Translations under genes and position numbers: made by a program
NCBI RefSeq assembly: GCF_001507645.1
Contig: NZ_CP013909.1
Location: 3,348,001 to 3,412,000, forward strand
Direction: 5' to 3'
Origin: Hymenobacter sedentarius
GTDB taxonomy: Bacteria; Bacteroidota; Bacteroidia; Cytophagales; Hymenobacteraceae
DNA length: 64,000 bases
Notes under the pieces: generated by a model
Databases searched by the model: none
What the model saw: the letters and a program-made list of their open reading frames with translations, nothing else
Told to the model about the DNA's origin: nothing
Shown here: positions 24,028-32,921 of the stretch, piece after piece
Position numbering within the stretch: the stretch's first letter is position 1
How the letters are laid out: each line of letters opens with the position of its first letter

Positions 24028-25848
24028 ATGCTCAGAAATTCAAAAATACGCCTTGGTCATACCGCGCTGGCTCTGCTGCTGGCCGGCGGGCTGGCAGTGC
24101 AGGCGCGCCCGGCGGCCGTGGTGCCCACGCTGCGCTACACGCTGGCCATGCCCGCGCCCCAAACCCACTACTTTGAAGTTAAAATGGAGCTGGGCGGCTT
24201 CCCGGCCGACTACACTGACGTGAAAATGCCGGTGTGGGCCCCGGGCTCCTACCTGGTGCGCGAATACTCCAAGAACGTGGAAGGCTTCCAGGCCCGCACG
24301 GCCGCCGGGCAGCCGTTGGCCGTTGAGAAAATCAACAAAAACACCTGGCGGGTGCGCCACGCCAAGCAGGCCAATTTCCAGGTGAGCTACCGCGTCTACG
24401 CCTTTGAGCTGACCGTGCGCACCTCGTTTATCGACGCCGACCACGGCTACCTGAACGGCACGAGCGTGTTTATGTACCCCGCCGAAAACAAGATGCTGGG
24501 CAGTACGGTGGTGGTGCAGCCAGCCGCCGGCTGGGCCCAGGTAAGCACGGCGCTGCGCCCCGGCACCGGTAAGTTCACCTACAAAGCCGCCAGCTACGAC
24601 GAGCTGGCCGATTCGCCGATGGAAATCGGCAACCAGAAAGTGCTGGAGTTCACCGCCAACGGCACGCCGCACCAGGTGGCCATGTTTGGCACGTACAACG
24701 CAGACGACGCCAAGCTGACGGCCGACCTCAAGAAGGTGTGCGAAGAAGCGCACCGCGTGGTGGGCCAGAATCCGCTCGACCACTACCTGTTCATCGTGCA
24801 CAACCTGGAGCGCGGCGGCGGGGGCTTGGAGCACCTGTACTCCACCACCCTGGAGGTGAGCCGGGGCTCCTACGGCACGGAGGCAGGCTACAAGTCGTTT
24901 CTGGGCCTGGCGGCGCACGAATACTTCCACCTCTGGAACGTGAAGCGCATTCGCCCGGTGGCCCTGGGGCCGTTCGACTACGACAAGGAAAACTACACCC
25001 ACATGCTATGGGTGAGCGAAGGCATGACGGAATACTACTCCAAGCTCCTCAACGAGCGGGCTGGGTTACTCTCGCGCGACGAGTACCTGGGCAAGCTGGC
25101 CAATGCAATAACGGAGGTAGAAAACACACCTGGCAACCGCGTGCAGTCGGCCGCCGAGTCCAGCTTCGATGCCTGGATTAAATACTACCGGCCCAACGAG
25201 AACGCCGTCAATACCCAAATCAGCTATTACTCCAAAGGCGACTTGATTGGCACCTGGCTGGACCTCAACATTGCCGAAGCCACGAAGGGCGGGAAGCACC
25301 TCGACGACGTGTTTCGCCTGCTGTACGACACCTACTATAAGAAAGCCGGCCGCGGGTTTACCGACAAGGAATTCCAGGATGCTGTGGCCACAGTAGCCGG
25401 CCGCCGCTACGACGAGTTCTTCCAGAACAGCGTGTACGGCACCAAGCCGATTGATTTCGCCACGGCCTTGGGCTATGCCGGCCTCACACTGAGCAGCGCG
25501 CCGCTCAGCACCTCCGGCACCATCGGGGCTGCCTTTTCCAACCGGAGCGGGAAGCTGCTCGTGACGAGTGTACTGCGCGACCGCGCCGCCTGGAACACCG
25601 GCCTGAACGTAAACGACGAAATCCTGTTGATAAACGGCGCCGCGCCCACCGAAGAAACCGCGAAGTCGCTGCTCGGCGGCCCGGTAGGCTCGGAGCTTAA
25701 GCTCCAGGTGCGCCGCGACGGCCTCAACCGCGACATCACCCTAAAGATGCAGCCCAACCCGGACCTGAAGTATCAGGTGCAGCCGGCAGCTAGCCCAACT
25801 GCTGCCCAGCAACTCGTGCTGGAGCGGTGGCTGGGGGCGACGAAATAG
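24028..25848 (+). CDS. M61 glycyl aminopeptidase family peptidase with PDZ domain
   Basis: 606-residue secreted zinc peptidase of the M61 family. Signal peptide from the ATG at 24028 (RLGHTALALLLAGGLAVQA). The N-terminal beta domain contains MPVWAPGSYLVREYSKNVEGF, a hallmark of M61. The catalytic site is H297-E298-Y-F-H301 (AAHEYFHLWNVKRIRP), with the third ligand in the WVSEGMTEYYS helix. A C-terminal PDZ domain (about residues 505-580) has NDEILLINGAAP and GSELKLQVRRDG. Located in the periplasm or outside the cell; M61 enzymes cleave N-terminal Gly/Ala from peptides. Followed by a strong terminator. Confidence 0.93.
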   Translation: MLRNSKIRLGHTALALLLAGGLAVQARPAAVVPTLRYTLAMPAPQTHYFEVKMELGGFPADYTDVKMPVWAPGSYLVREYSKNVEGFQARTAAGQPLAVEKINKNTWRVRHAKQANFQVSYRVYAFELTVRTSFIDADHGYLNGTSVFMYPAENKMLGSTVVVQPAAGWAQVSTALRPGTGKFTYKAASYDELADSPMEIGNQKVLEFTANGTPHQVAMFGTYNADDAKLTADLKKVCEEAHRVVGQNPLDHYLFIVHNLERGGGGLEHLYSTTLEVSRGSYGTEAGYKSFLGLAAHEYFHLWNVKRIRPVALGPFDYDKENYTHMLWVSEGMTEYYSKLLNERAGLLSRDEYLGKLANAITEVENTPGNRVQSAAESSFDAWIKYYRPNENAVNTQISYYSKGDLIGTWLDLNIAEATKGGKHLDDVFRLLYDTYYKKAGRGFTDKEFQDAVATVAGRRYDEFFQNSVYGTKPIDFATALGYAGLTLSSAPLSTSGTIGAAFSNRSGKLLVTSVLRDRAAWNTGLNVNDEILLINGAAPTEETAKSLLGGPVGSELKLQVRRDGLNRDITLKMQPNPDLKYQVQPAASPTAAQQLVLERWLGATK

Positions 25849-25865
25849 GTTTTGCGACTTGCAAC

Positions 25866-25901
25866 AAAAAAGCCCCGTGCTACCAGCACGGGGCTTTTTT
25901 T
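25866..25901 (+). terminator. Terminator after the M61 gene
   Basis: Stem AGCCCCGTGC / GCACGGGGCT with loop TACCA, flanked by A5 and T7 runs. Confidence 0.9.
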
Positions 25902-25917
25902 GTTAATTCACTCTACC

Positions 25918-26010
25918 GTCTGTCATGCAGAGCGCTGCGAAGTATCTTATCGCCGGGGAACGACTCGTTTTGGCGTGTTAAGATGCTTCGCTGCGCTCTG
26001 CATGACAGAC
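25918..26010. repeat. Interspersed inverted-repeat element
   Basis: 32-bp arms at 25918-25949 and 25979-26010 are reverse complements with two mismatches (core TCATGCAGAGCGC and GCGAAG.ATCTTA), around a 29-bp centre. Part of the same sequence (GAAGCATCTTATC) recurs at 46239. I recall similar elements recurring in intergenic regions of Hymenobacter-like genomes, but cannot count copies here. It has no coding capacity and lies between the M61 terminator and the end of kup, whose stop codon is a few bases to the right. Confidence 0.75.
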
Positions 26011-26017
26011 TTTAGGA

Positions 26018-27976
26018 TTACCGAATGCGTTTCAGGGCCACTTCGCGTACTGGGGCAATAACCAGCGGTACCTTCTCCACTTTCACCGACGAGGTGTCCA
26101 ACCCAAAGTACTGGTCTTCCGACGCAATGAACTGGCGGATGTAGAAGTAGGCCTGCATCACCAGCTTCTCGCGGGTGGGGAAGTCGTTTTCGATGCTTAG
26201 AAACTTCTCTAGTACCACAAAGCGGAAGTCGCCGGTCACGTGCTGCTTGCTCAGCGACTCGTAGCGCGAGGTAATGTCCACTTCCTTGTTGCGCACCAGG
26301 TCCTCAATCACTTTGCGGAAGTACAGGTTGATGCGCTGCTGCACCCGGAAGCCCAGCCGGAAGTTGATGCGGAACACGTCGTCGGGCGCAACTTCAGTCA
26401 CTTTGTACTCCATGGTGTAGGGCTCGTCGGTGGTGTCAACGTGGATGAACCAGTAGATATCCGCCCGCTTGGGCCGCTTCTGGAAGATGGAGTAGATGAT
26501 TTTCTGCTCAATTTCTGAGCTGCGCTCGGCCGACGTCAGGAACACCAAGTGGGTAGAATACTTGGGGATGGAGTCGTCGTCGCTGAGCTGCTTGAGGGCG
26601 TCCACGTACGGCTCCAGGCGCACAAATTCCGTGAGCCGGCGCTTGATGTAAAACGCTTTCAGCCACACGTACATCACGCCCATCAGCGCGCCGCCGATGG
26701 CCAACGAAACCCAGCCGCCGTGCGGAAACTTGCGCATGTTGGCAATCAGGAAAGCCCCTTCGATGATGCCGTAAAGCGACGCAAAGGCAAAAACCAGCGG
26801 CAGGGCCACCTTCTTGGCGCGCAGCCACACCGTGAGCAGAATCGTGGTCATGAGCATGGTGAGCGTGATGGCCAGGCCATAGGCCGCTTCCATGTTGGTC
26901 GACTCCCGGAAATACAGCACCACGCCAATGCAGCCCAGCAGCAGGAGCCGGTTCATGCTCGGTACGAAGAGCTGGCCTTTCACATCGGTGGGGTAGTTGA
27001 GCCGCACCTTGGGCCACATGTTGAGCCGAATGGCTTCGGCCACCAGCGTAAAGGAGCCCGTTATGAGGGCCTGCGAGGCGATGATGGCGGCAATGGTGGC
27101 AATGCTGATGCCGATGAGCAGGAACCACTGCGGCATGAGTGCGAAGAAGGGGTTTTTACCTTCCAGCATCTGGCCTTCGTGTTTCAGGAGCCATGCGCCT
27201 TGCCCCAGGTAGTTGAGAACGAGGGCCGTTTTTACAAAGGTCCAGCTGATGCGAATGTTGCCCTTGCCGCAGTGGCCCAGGTCAGAATACAGGGCCTCGG
27301 CCCCCGTGGTGCACAGAAACACCGACCCCAGCAGCCAGAAGCCCCCGGGGTAGCGCACCAGCAAATCGTAGGCGTAGTAGGGGTTGAAGGCTTTCAGAAT
27401 GATGGGGTTTTCATAAATCCAGATGCCGCCCAGTACGCCCAGCATGGTAAACCACAGCAGCATGATGGGGCCAAAAGCCTTGCCCACTATCTGAGTGCCA
27501 AAGCTTTGCAGCAGAAACAGGCCCGCGATAATGCCAATCACGATGTACACCACGATATCCTGGGTCAGGCTGGGGTACACGGCTTTGAGACCTTCAATGG
27601 CCGACGACACCGAAATGGGCGGCGTAATCACGCCGTCGGCCAGCAGGGCCGCGCCACCAATGATGGCCACCGCCGACAGCCACGCGCCCCGGCGCCGCAC
27701 CAGGGCATAGAGCGAGAAAATGCCCCCTTCGCCGTTGTTATCGGCGTTGAGGGTGAGCAGCACGTACTTGACGGTGGTTTGCAGCGTCAGGGTCCATATC
27801 ACGCACGAAATGCCGCCCAATACCAGATGGGCGTCAATCATATCGGGGACGGTGCCACTCTTGAGAATGGACGACATTACGTAGAGCGGCGAGGTGCCGA
27901 TGTCGCCGTAAATAATGCCTAAGGCAATAAGTAGTCCTGCTCCCGATATAGCGGTATGCGAATGTTTAGAGTCCAT
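26018..27976 (-). CDS. kup: KUP family potassium uptake transporter
   Basis: Inner-membrane K+/H+ symporter. 652 residues with about 12 membrane segments followed by a cytosolic C-terminal domain from about residue 450. The N-terminal GIIYGDIGTSPLYV signature is diagnostic of KUP/HAK/KT proteins, followed by NADNNGEGGIFSLYAL and ADGVITPPISVSSAIEG. Normal length and no broken motifs. Transcribed towards the inverted-repeat element; no paired gene nearby suggests a complex. Confidence 0.96.
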   Translation of the reverse strand: MDSKHSHTAISGAGLLIALGIIYGDIGTSPLYVMSSILKSGTVPDMIDAHLVLGGISCVIWTLTLQTTVKYVLLTLNADNNGEGGIFSLYALVRRRGAWLSAVAIIGGAALLADGVITPPISVSSAIEGLKAVYPSLTQDIVVYIVIGIIAGLFLLQSFGTQIVGKAFGPIMLLWFTMLGVLGGIWIYENPIILKAFNPYYAYDLLVRYPGGFWLLGSVFLCTTGAEALYSDLGHCGKGNIRISWTFVKTALVLNYLGQGAWLLKHEGQMLEGKNPFFALMPQWFLLIGISIATIAAIIASQALITGSFTLVAEAIRLNMWPKVRLNYPTDVKGQLFVPSMNRLLLLGCIGVVLYFRESTNMEAAYGLAITLTMLMTTILLTVWLRAKKVALPLVFAFASLYGIIEGAFLIANMRKFPHGGWVSLAIGGALMGVMYVWLKAFYIKRRLTEFVRLEPYVDALKQLSDDDSIPKYSTHLVFLTSAERSSEIEQKIIYSIFQKRPKRADIYWFIHVDTTDEPYTMEYKVTEVAPDDVFRINFRLGFRVQQRINLYFRKVIEDLVRNKEVDITSRYESLSKQHVTGDFRFVVLEKFLSIENDFPTREKLVMQAYFYIRQFIASEDQYFGLDTSSVKVEKVPLVIAPVREVALKRIR

Positions 27977-28089
27977 GAAGGGGATAAAAAACGATAATCT
28001 GCCGAAAGAGGCGCGCTAGGGATTTGTGGGGCGCGAAGGTAAGTCACAGCCTGCTGAAGATCTTACGGCTACGGTACTATTAAGTAGCG

Positions 28090-28731
28090 CTACGGATCAA
28101 TCAAATCATTGTCATTCGGCGGGTCGTGCCCGCCGGCCTCGGTGGCGGCTTGGGCTTCCAGGGCATCTTGGCGCATGGCCTCGTCGGCCGCGGCCAGCAC
28201 GGCGGCCGCTTCGCGGGCCGCCTGGTCATGCACCCGGAAAATGCGGCGGTTCACCTCCGCGATGAGGCGCTGCCAGGGGGGCGTTTCGCCGGGCAGGGCG
28301 AAGTTGACCAGCTCGTGGCCCAGCCGGTGCAGGCGCAGGCGGTTGGTGCCGCGGTGCCCGTAGGCCAGGAGCAGCGCCGTGAGCGCCATGCCAATCATGG
28401 CCGGGCCGGTGCGCAGCCAGTTCTGCAGGAAGGCAATCATGACGGCCGCCAGGCCCAGGCCCCCGAGCAGGTACCACAGTATCCAGCGGACCGGCGTGAG
28501 CTCGGCGCGTTCCAGCTCCAGCAGCAGGAAGGTTTGGCCCCGCACGGTAAGGGTGGTGTCGGTGAGGGTTAGCCGGCCGTCGTCGCTGCGCAGGGGCGGG
28601 GCGGGGGGCAGCTCGGGGGTGGGCTCCGACGTTGCGGCCGGGGCAGCAGTCAGCAAAGCGGCCCCGGAAGGTTGTTCCGGGGCCACGGGCAAAGTTGGGT
28701 CAGCGGGTGGCTGGGCTTCGAGGTCTTTCAT
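28090..28731 (-). CDS. Hypothetical membrane protein with two TM helices
   Basis: 213 residues from the ATG at 28731 (MKDLEAQPPADP). The order is a Pro/Ala-rich N-terminal segment, a short strand-rich region (DGRLTLTDTTLTVRGQTFLLLELERA), two hydrophobic helices (WYLLGGLGLAAVMIAFL and AMIGMALTALLLAYG), then a soluble helical tail rich in Ala and acidic residues. The layout recalls DUF6232-like membrane proteins, but this is only a resemblance. A weak -7-like TACCTTGG lies at 28746-28753. It starts 102 bp after the stop of the FKBP gene. Confidence 0.6.
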   Translation of the reverse strand: MKDLEAQPPADPTLPVAPEQPSGAALLTAAPAATSEPTPELPPAPPLRSDDGRLTLTDTTLTVRGQTFLLLELERAELTPVRWILWYLLGGLGLAAVMIAFLQNWLRTGPAMIGMALTALLLAYGHRGTNRLRLHRLGHELVNFALPGETPPWQRLIAEVNRRIFRVHDQAAREAAAVLAAADEAMRQDALEAQAATEAGGHDPPNDNDLIDP

Positions 28732-28833
28732 GTGCTCAGAAACAGCCAAGGTACTAGTAGTGCGGGCCCAGCGGGGCGCCGCGGTGCGCGTGGTAGTGGA
28801 GGCCGCCGGAGCGGCCACCGCCACCACGGCCCC

Positions 28834-29466
28834 TCAGTTATTTACTTTAATCAGCTCCACATCGAAGATGAGGGCGGTGTCGCCGGGGATGTCGCGGCCG
28901 GCGCCCCGCTTGCCATAGGCCAGGTCCGAGGGGATGTAAAGGCGGTACTTCGAGCCTTCGGGCATGAGCTGCAGGGCTTCTGTCCATCCAGCAATCACGC
29001 CATTGACGGGGAAGGTGGCGGGCTGGCCGCGCTGGTAGCTGCTGTCGAATACGGTGCCGTTAATCAGGGTGCCGTGGTAGTGCGTCGTCACCGACGATTT
29101 CAGCGTGGGCTTGGGGCCGGTGCCCTGGGTCAGCACTTCGTACTGCAGGCCGCTGGGCAGGGTGGTCACGCCTGGCTTCTTGGCGTTTTCGGCGAGGAAG
29201 GCTTCGCCTTCGGCTTTGTTGTTGTTCACGGCGTTGGGGTTTTGGTTGTCGTCTTGGTCATCGGCACCGCCCATCTGCTCTTGCAGTTGTTGCATGGCGG
29301 CCTGCATTTGCTCCTGGGTCAGGCGGCTGGGGAGGCCCTGCAGGCCCTCTTTCAGGGCGCCGGCCAGGGTGTCTACGTCCAGCTCGAGGCCTTGCTGGGC
29401 AAAGTTGCGGGCCAGGTCGCGGCCAATGATGTAGCTCACCTGAGCTTGGTGGGAATCGAGATTCAT
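28834..29466 (-). CDS. FKBP-type peptidyl-prolyl cis-trans isomerase
   Basis: 210 residues from the ATG at 29466. The N-terminal 90 residues are helical and dimerisation-like, as in Mip/FkpA (SYIIGRDLARNFAQQGLELD). The C-terminal FKBP domain (about 105-210) has VTTHYHGTLINGTVFDSSY, GVIAGWTEALQLMPEGSKYRLYIPSDLAYG and ALIFDVELI, with the conserved Trp, Tyr and Phe of the active site. It folds proteins by isomerising X-Pro bonds. No signal peptide is seen at this start, unlike most Mip proteins, so the location is uncertain. A GAACTTTG element at 29562-29569 could be its promoter. Confidence 0.92.
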   Translation of the reverse strand: MNLDSHQAQVSYIIGRDLARNFAQQGLELDVDTLAGALKEGLQGLPSRLTQEQMQAAMQQLQEQMGGADDQDDNQNPNAVNNNKAEGEAFLAENAKKPGVTTLPSGLQYEVLTQGTGPKPTLKSSVTTHYHGTLINGTVFDSSYQRGQPATFPVNGVIAGWTEALQLMPEGSKYRLYIPSDLAYGKRGAGRDIPGDTALIFDVELIKVNN

Positions 29467-29620
29467 GGGCAGGGTAGGAGTAGGTTGGGCTGGGGCTCGT
29501 TGCCGTTGCGCCACCGCCAGCCGGTGAAAAAATAGGTGAACGGGTTACGCCGTTGCGGGGGCAAAGTTCCAAAAGCCGGGCCGAACCGCCGCGCCCGGCC
29601 GTAATGGCCGAGTTAACAAC

Positions 29621-29650
29621 AAAAAAGCCCAGCCAAAGGGCCGGGCTTTC
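29621..29650 (-). terminator. Terminator after the 44-aa gene
   Basis: Stem AAAGCCC.GCC / GGCCGGGCTTT with loop AAA; on the minus strand it ends in a T6 run. It separates the small gene at 29696 from the FKBP gene. Confidence 0.7.
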
Positions 29651-29695
29651 TGCTTATTTAATTGCAGAGAACGGTGGGTACCGATAAAATAACGC

Positions 29696-29830
29696 TTAGC
29701 AATAGGAGAGGTGGTCGTCGTCGCCAGCGAAGTCAAACGTCAGGTCGAGGCCGGCCAGTTTGGCAGCCAGGTAGCTCACGCCGCCCAGCAATAGCAGCGA
29801 CGAAACGGATAGGGCGGTGTTCTTCTTCAT
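29696..29830 (-). CDS. 44-aa small hydrophobic protein
   Basis: Small frame from ATG at 29830 to TAA at 29696 encoding MKKNTALSVSSLLLLGGVSY then LAAKLAGLDLTFDFAGDDDH and LSYC. It has one hydrophobic segment after two Lys (membrane or export signal) and an acidic C-terminal tail ending in Cys. A perfect TAnnTTTG promoter element lies 38 nt upstream and a terminator downstream, which supports a real gene. No function recognised. Confidence 0.6.
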   Translation of the reverse strand: MKKNTALSVSSLLLLGGVSYLAAKLAGLDLTFDFAGDDDHLSYC

Positions 29831-29867
29831 AATCGATAAGTGAAATAGCCTGGTGGTGATTCCGGTG

Positions 29868-29875
29868 CAAAGATA
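29868..29875 (-). promoter_or_regulatory. Promoter -7 element for the 44-aa gene
   Basis: TATCTTTG on the minus strand exactly fits TAnnTTTG, giving a leader of about 30 nt before the ATG at 29830. No clear -33. Confidence 0.5.
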
Positions 29876-29923
29876 CGAAGGTTGAGCTGAATATGTTATG
29901 CATGCAGCCTAATTAACATTGCC

Positions 29924-30535
29924 TTAACCTTCGAAGCCTGACACTTCCACTACCTCGCCCGGCTGCATGGCTCCCAGGTGCAGGCTGCCCACGCGCACCC
30001 GCACCAGCCGCAGCGTGGGAAAACCCACGGCGGCCGTCATCTTGCGCACCTGCCGGAATTTGCCTTCCGTGAGCGTGATGGAAACCCAGCTGGTGGGCCC
30101 GTGCCGGTCGTCGCGGATTTTCTTGGAACGGGGCGCAAAGTCCGGGGCTGGGTCCAGCCGAAACGCCCGGCAGGGGCTGGTCTGGTACTTCACATTTTCA
30201 ATCCCGATTTCGACGCCAGCCTGCAGCCGCGCAATGGCATCTTCGTCAATCAGCCCGTCTACCTGGGCATAGTATTCCTTCTCAATCTTCTTGCTGCGGA
30301 TGTGCTGGCTCACTTTGCCATCGGTGGTGAGCAGGAGCAGGCCTTCGCTGTCTTCGTCGAGCCGGCCCACGGACATGGTGCCCGCCGGGAAATCGTAAAA
30401 CCGGCCTAGCATGGTTTTTTTGGCTTCGCCCGAAAACTGGCTTACAAACTGGCTGAGGCAGCCGTAGGGCTTGTGGATGAGGAAGTGGCGGTGGGGAATG
30501 ATTTCCTCGCTCGGTTGTATAATCACGGCATTCAT
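29924..30535 (-). CDS. RluE-like 23S rRNA pseudouridine synthase
   Basis: 203 residues, RsuA/RluB/RluE/RluF family. It carries the catalytic motif GRLDEDSEGLLLLT (Asp attacks the uridine), HKPYGCLSQF near the start, EKEYYAQVDG, and the C-terminal EGKFRQVRKMTAAVGFPTLRLVRVRVG. There is no N-terminal S4 domain and the length fits RluE, which modifies U2457 of 23S rRNA in E. coli; the exact site here is inferred. It lies 34 bp after the M20 peptidase stop, so cotranscription is possible. Confidence 0.9.
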   Translation of the reverse strand: MNAVIIQPSEEIIPHRHFLIHKPYGCLSQFVSQFSGEAKKTMLGRFYDFPAGTMSVGRLDEDSEGLLLLTTDGKVSQHIRSKKIEKEYYAQVDGLIDEDAIARLQAGVEIGIENVKYQTSPCRAFRLDPAPDFAPRSKKIRDDRHGPTSWVSITLTEGKFRQVRKMTAAVGFPTLRLVRVRVGSLHLGAMQPGEVVEVSGFEG

Positions 30536-30569
30536 ATGTTAGCTCAGGTGCCGCAAGGCGGCCGGGTGG

Positions 30570-31853
30570 CTAGCGGGTAAGGCGGTAAATCATCAGCGCG
30601 GCGCGCTCTGCCAGCATCGGAAATTCCTTGAGGTTGATGGTCTCGCCGGCCGCGTGCGCGCCTTTGCCCGACACGCCGAGGCCATCGAGGCAATCGACGT
30701 ATTGAGCTATGTAGGAAATGTCGCCGCCCCCGCGCGAGCCCGGGTCGCCGGCCGCTACGGGCCCGTAGCCCAGGTCGCGGCTGGTTTGGTCGGCCAGGGC
30801 GGCCAGCTTCTGGTTGCCGGGGGTGGGGGCCATGCCGGGTAGGCCGTCCGAGAACGTGATTTCGGCTTTGGTATTGGTCAGGTTCTGCGCCACAATGGCG
30901 CGCATTTTCTCACGGGCCGCGTCTTTCTGGGCTTCGGTGAGGAAGCGCAAATCGCCGACAACGGAGGCAGTGGGCGCGATGATGTTGGTTTTGCCCACCA
31001 CTTCGCCGCGGGCTTTGGCTTCGTCGTAGTTCACCTCCGAGCCGCCCACCATCAGGCCGGGGTTGAAGGTGAGGTACTGCTCCTGGCTCAGGGTTTCGCG
31101 GAAGGAGTTGAGGATGCGGGCGGCTTCGTAGATGGCGCCGTAGCCCACGGCCGGCTTGAAGATGCCCGAGGAGTGGGCCGCCGTGCCGAAGGTTTTGAGC
31201 TGCCAGGTGCTGGAGCCGCGCCGGGCCGTGGCCACCGTGTGCAGGTTGGTGGCGGTTTCGAAGGCCAGGGCCACGTTGGCTTGTTTGGCCCGGGCTATGA
31301 AGTCGGCGCGGCTTTCGGGGCCTTTGCCGCCGCGCTCCTCGTCGCCGGTGAAGTAAGCCGTGATGCTCGCGTTTTTCAGCAGGCCGTTGGCTTGCAGGGC
31401 CTGCAGCGCCGCGAGTATCACCACGTCGCCGCCTTTCATGTCGTTCACGCCCTGGCCCGTGGCGGTGGAGTCGTTGAGCCGGGTGTACTTCGTGAAGGGC
31501 ATGTCCAGCTCAAAGACCGTGTCGAGGTGCCCAATCAGAAACAGCTTCTTGCCTTTTTTGCCTTTGTGTTGGGCTACCAGGTGGCCGGCGCGCTGCATGG
31601 TTTCGGGCATGGCCACCCACTCGGTTTTGAAGCCCAGCGCGTCAAACTCTTTCTGGAGCACCGTGCCCACTTCCCGCACGCCTTTCACATTGAGCGTGCC
31701 GCTGTTGATGTTCACCAACTGCTCCAGCAGCTTCTCCGACTGGGGCATGTTCTGCTGCACAGAAGCCACAATTTTGCGCTCGGTGGAGCTGAGTTTTTGC
31801 GCCGAAGCGGTGTAGGAGCAGAGGATGGCGGACGCGAGGAGAAGTTTTTTCAC
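30570..31853 (-). CDS. M20 family metallopeptidase (CPG2-like)
   Basis: 427 residues with a signal peptide (MKKLLLASAILCSYTASAQ). Di-zinc peptidase signatures: LFLIGHLDTVF (first His and catalytic Asp), NDMKGGDVV (bridging Asp), TGDEERGGKG (catalytic Glu plus ligand) and a C-terminal His in KGAHAAGETIN. Resembles glutamate carboxypeptidase/CPG2-type enzymes with a dimerisation domain in the middle (about residues 205-320). Expected in the periplasm or outside the cell, removing C-terminal residues from peptides. Substrate unknown. Confidence 0.92.
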   Translation of the reverse strand: MKKLLLASAILCSYTASAQKLSSTERKIVASVQQNMPQSEKLLEQLVNINSGTLNVKGVREVGTVLQKEFDALGFKTEWVAMPETMQRAGHLVAQHKGKKGKKLFLIGHLDTVFELDMPFTKYTRLNDSTATGQGVNDMKGGDVVILAALQALQANGLLKNASITAYFTGDEERGGKGPESRADFIARAKQANVALAFETATNLHTVATARRGSSTWQLKTFGTAAHSSGIFKPAVGYGAIYEAARILNSFRETLSQEQYLTFNPGLMVGGSEVNYDEAKARGEVVGKTNIIAPTASVVGDLRFLTEAQKDAAREKMRAIVAQNLTNTKAEITFSDGLPGMAPTPGNQKLAALADQTSRDLGYGPVAAGDPGSRGGGDISYIAQYVDCLDGLGVSGKGAHAAGETINLKEFPMLAERAALMIYRLTR

Positions 31854-31918
31854 GGAATAGAAATTGAGCTGAATCAGCTGTAAAGTTCGTGATTGAAAGG
31901 GCGTGAGAAGGCAACGCC

Positions 31919-32740
31919 CTATTGCTTACTTGCAGATGAGACCTGCTGCAGCCCCTTGATTTTGGTGGCCACCTCCACCATGGGCGCCACCCAGATGTCT
32001 TTTTCGTGCGCCTTGAGGTAGCGCAACAGCTGGCGGTGGGCCTGCAGGTCTACATTGAGGCTGTGGCCGCCGCCCACGCCGTGAAACAAGAACACCAGCA
32101 GCGTGTGCGACTGCTGCGCCTGCTTCACCAGGTCAATTAGTTGCTGGCCCGACTGGCCGTTTATCATATAGCTGTTGATATTGTCCAGGTTGACTTGGGC
32201 GGGGGTTTGGAGGCCAGACGTCACGCCGCGGGCCGCCACGAAGTCGTTTTTGAGCTGGTCATAAAAATTGACATCGCCGATTTTCAGGTCGCCGCAGGGG
32301 TAGGCGAAGGTGCGGGCGGTTTTGCCGTCGATGGCAGTGAGCAAGGTGTTGGTGACCCGAATTTCGTTTACAGCCCGGCTCACGGTGTACTTGCTCAGGT
32401 CGTTGTCGGGCGTGACGAAGCCCCGGCCCGGCCGGCTGCCGTCGCAGGGATGAAACAGGGCGTGGTTGCCCAGCTCGTGCCCGCGCTTGGCGGCCTGCCG
32501 CCACTCATTGAGCCGGCGCGCCACCACCGGCGACGAGCCTATCAAGTAAAACGTGCCCCGCAGCTTCACGGAATCCAGCGCCGGCAGGGCGTTGTCCAGG
32601 TCCACATCGATGGCGTCGTCGTACGTCAGCACCACCGCGCACTGCTTGTTATTCCAGGGGCTGCCAGCCTGGGCTTGGGCTGCGGTTTGGGCACCGCCCA
32701 GCAAGGCAAGCGCGAGCGTGAGAATTCTACCGGGTTTCAT
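31919..32740 (-). CDS. Secreted polysaccharide deacetylase
   Basis: NodB-type carbohydrate esterase, 273 residues from the ATG at 32740, which gives a signal peptide (ILTLALALLGGAQTAAQAQA). Motif 1 TYDDAIDVD holds the catalytic and metal Asp; motif 2 HELGNHALFHPC has His residues in a non-classical H-x4-H spacing; later FAYPCGD and LVFLFHGVGGGHS. The longer upstream frame is not family-like. A second deacetylase of this window (7618-8541) is a lipoprotein. The substrate glycan is unknown. Confidence 0.88.
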   Translation of the reverse strand: MKPGRILTLALALLGGAQTAAQAQAGSPWNNKQCAVVLTYDDAIDVDLDNALPALDSVKLRGTFYLIGSSPVVARRLNEWRQAAKRGHELGNHALFHPCDGSRPGRGFVTPDNDLSKYTVSRAVNEIRVTNTLLTAIDGKTARTFAYPCGDLKIGDVNFYDQLKNDFVAARGVTSGLQTPAQVNLDNINSYMINGQSGQQLIDLVKQAQQSHTLLVFLFHGVGGGHSLNVDLQAHRQLLRYLKAHEKDIWVAPMVEVATKIKGLQQVSSASKQ

Positions 32741-32921
32741 GCGCGGGGAGTAGCTGATTGTTGCGGTGGGTACAGAGACACCGGCAAGCTGTCGAGACGC
32801 GTATTCGCGTCTGCCCCGTTGAACAATACCCTGCGGATAAATGCCAACGGCGCAGCCTACCAGACGCAAATATGCGCCTGGACACCCAAAACGTTTCGAA
32901 GCCAGCAGCCCCAACGCGCCT

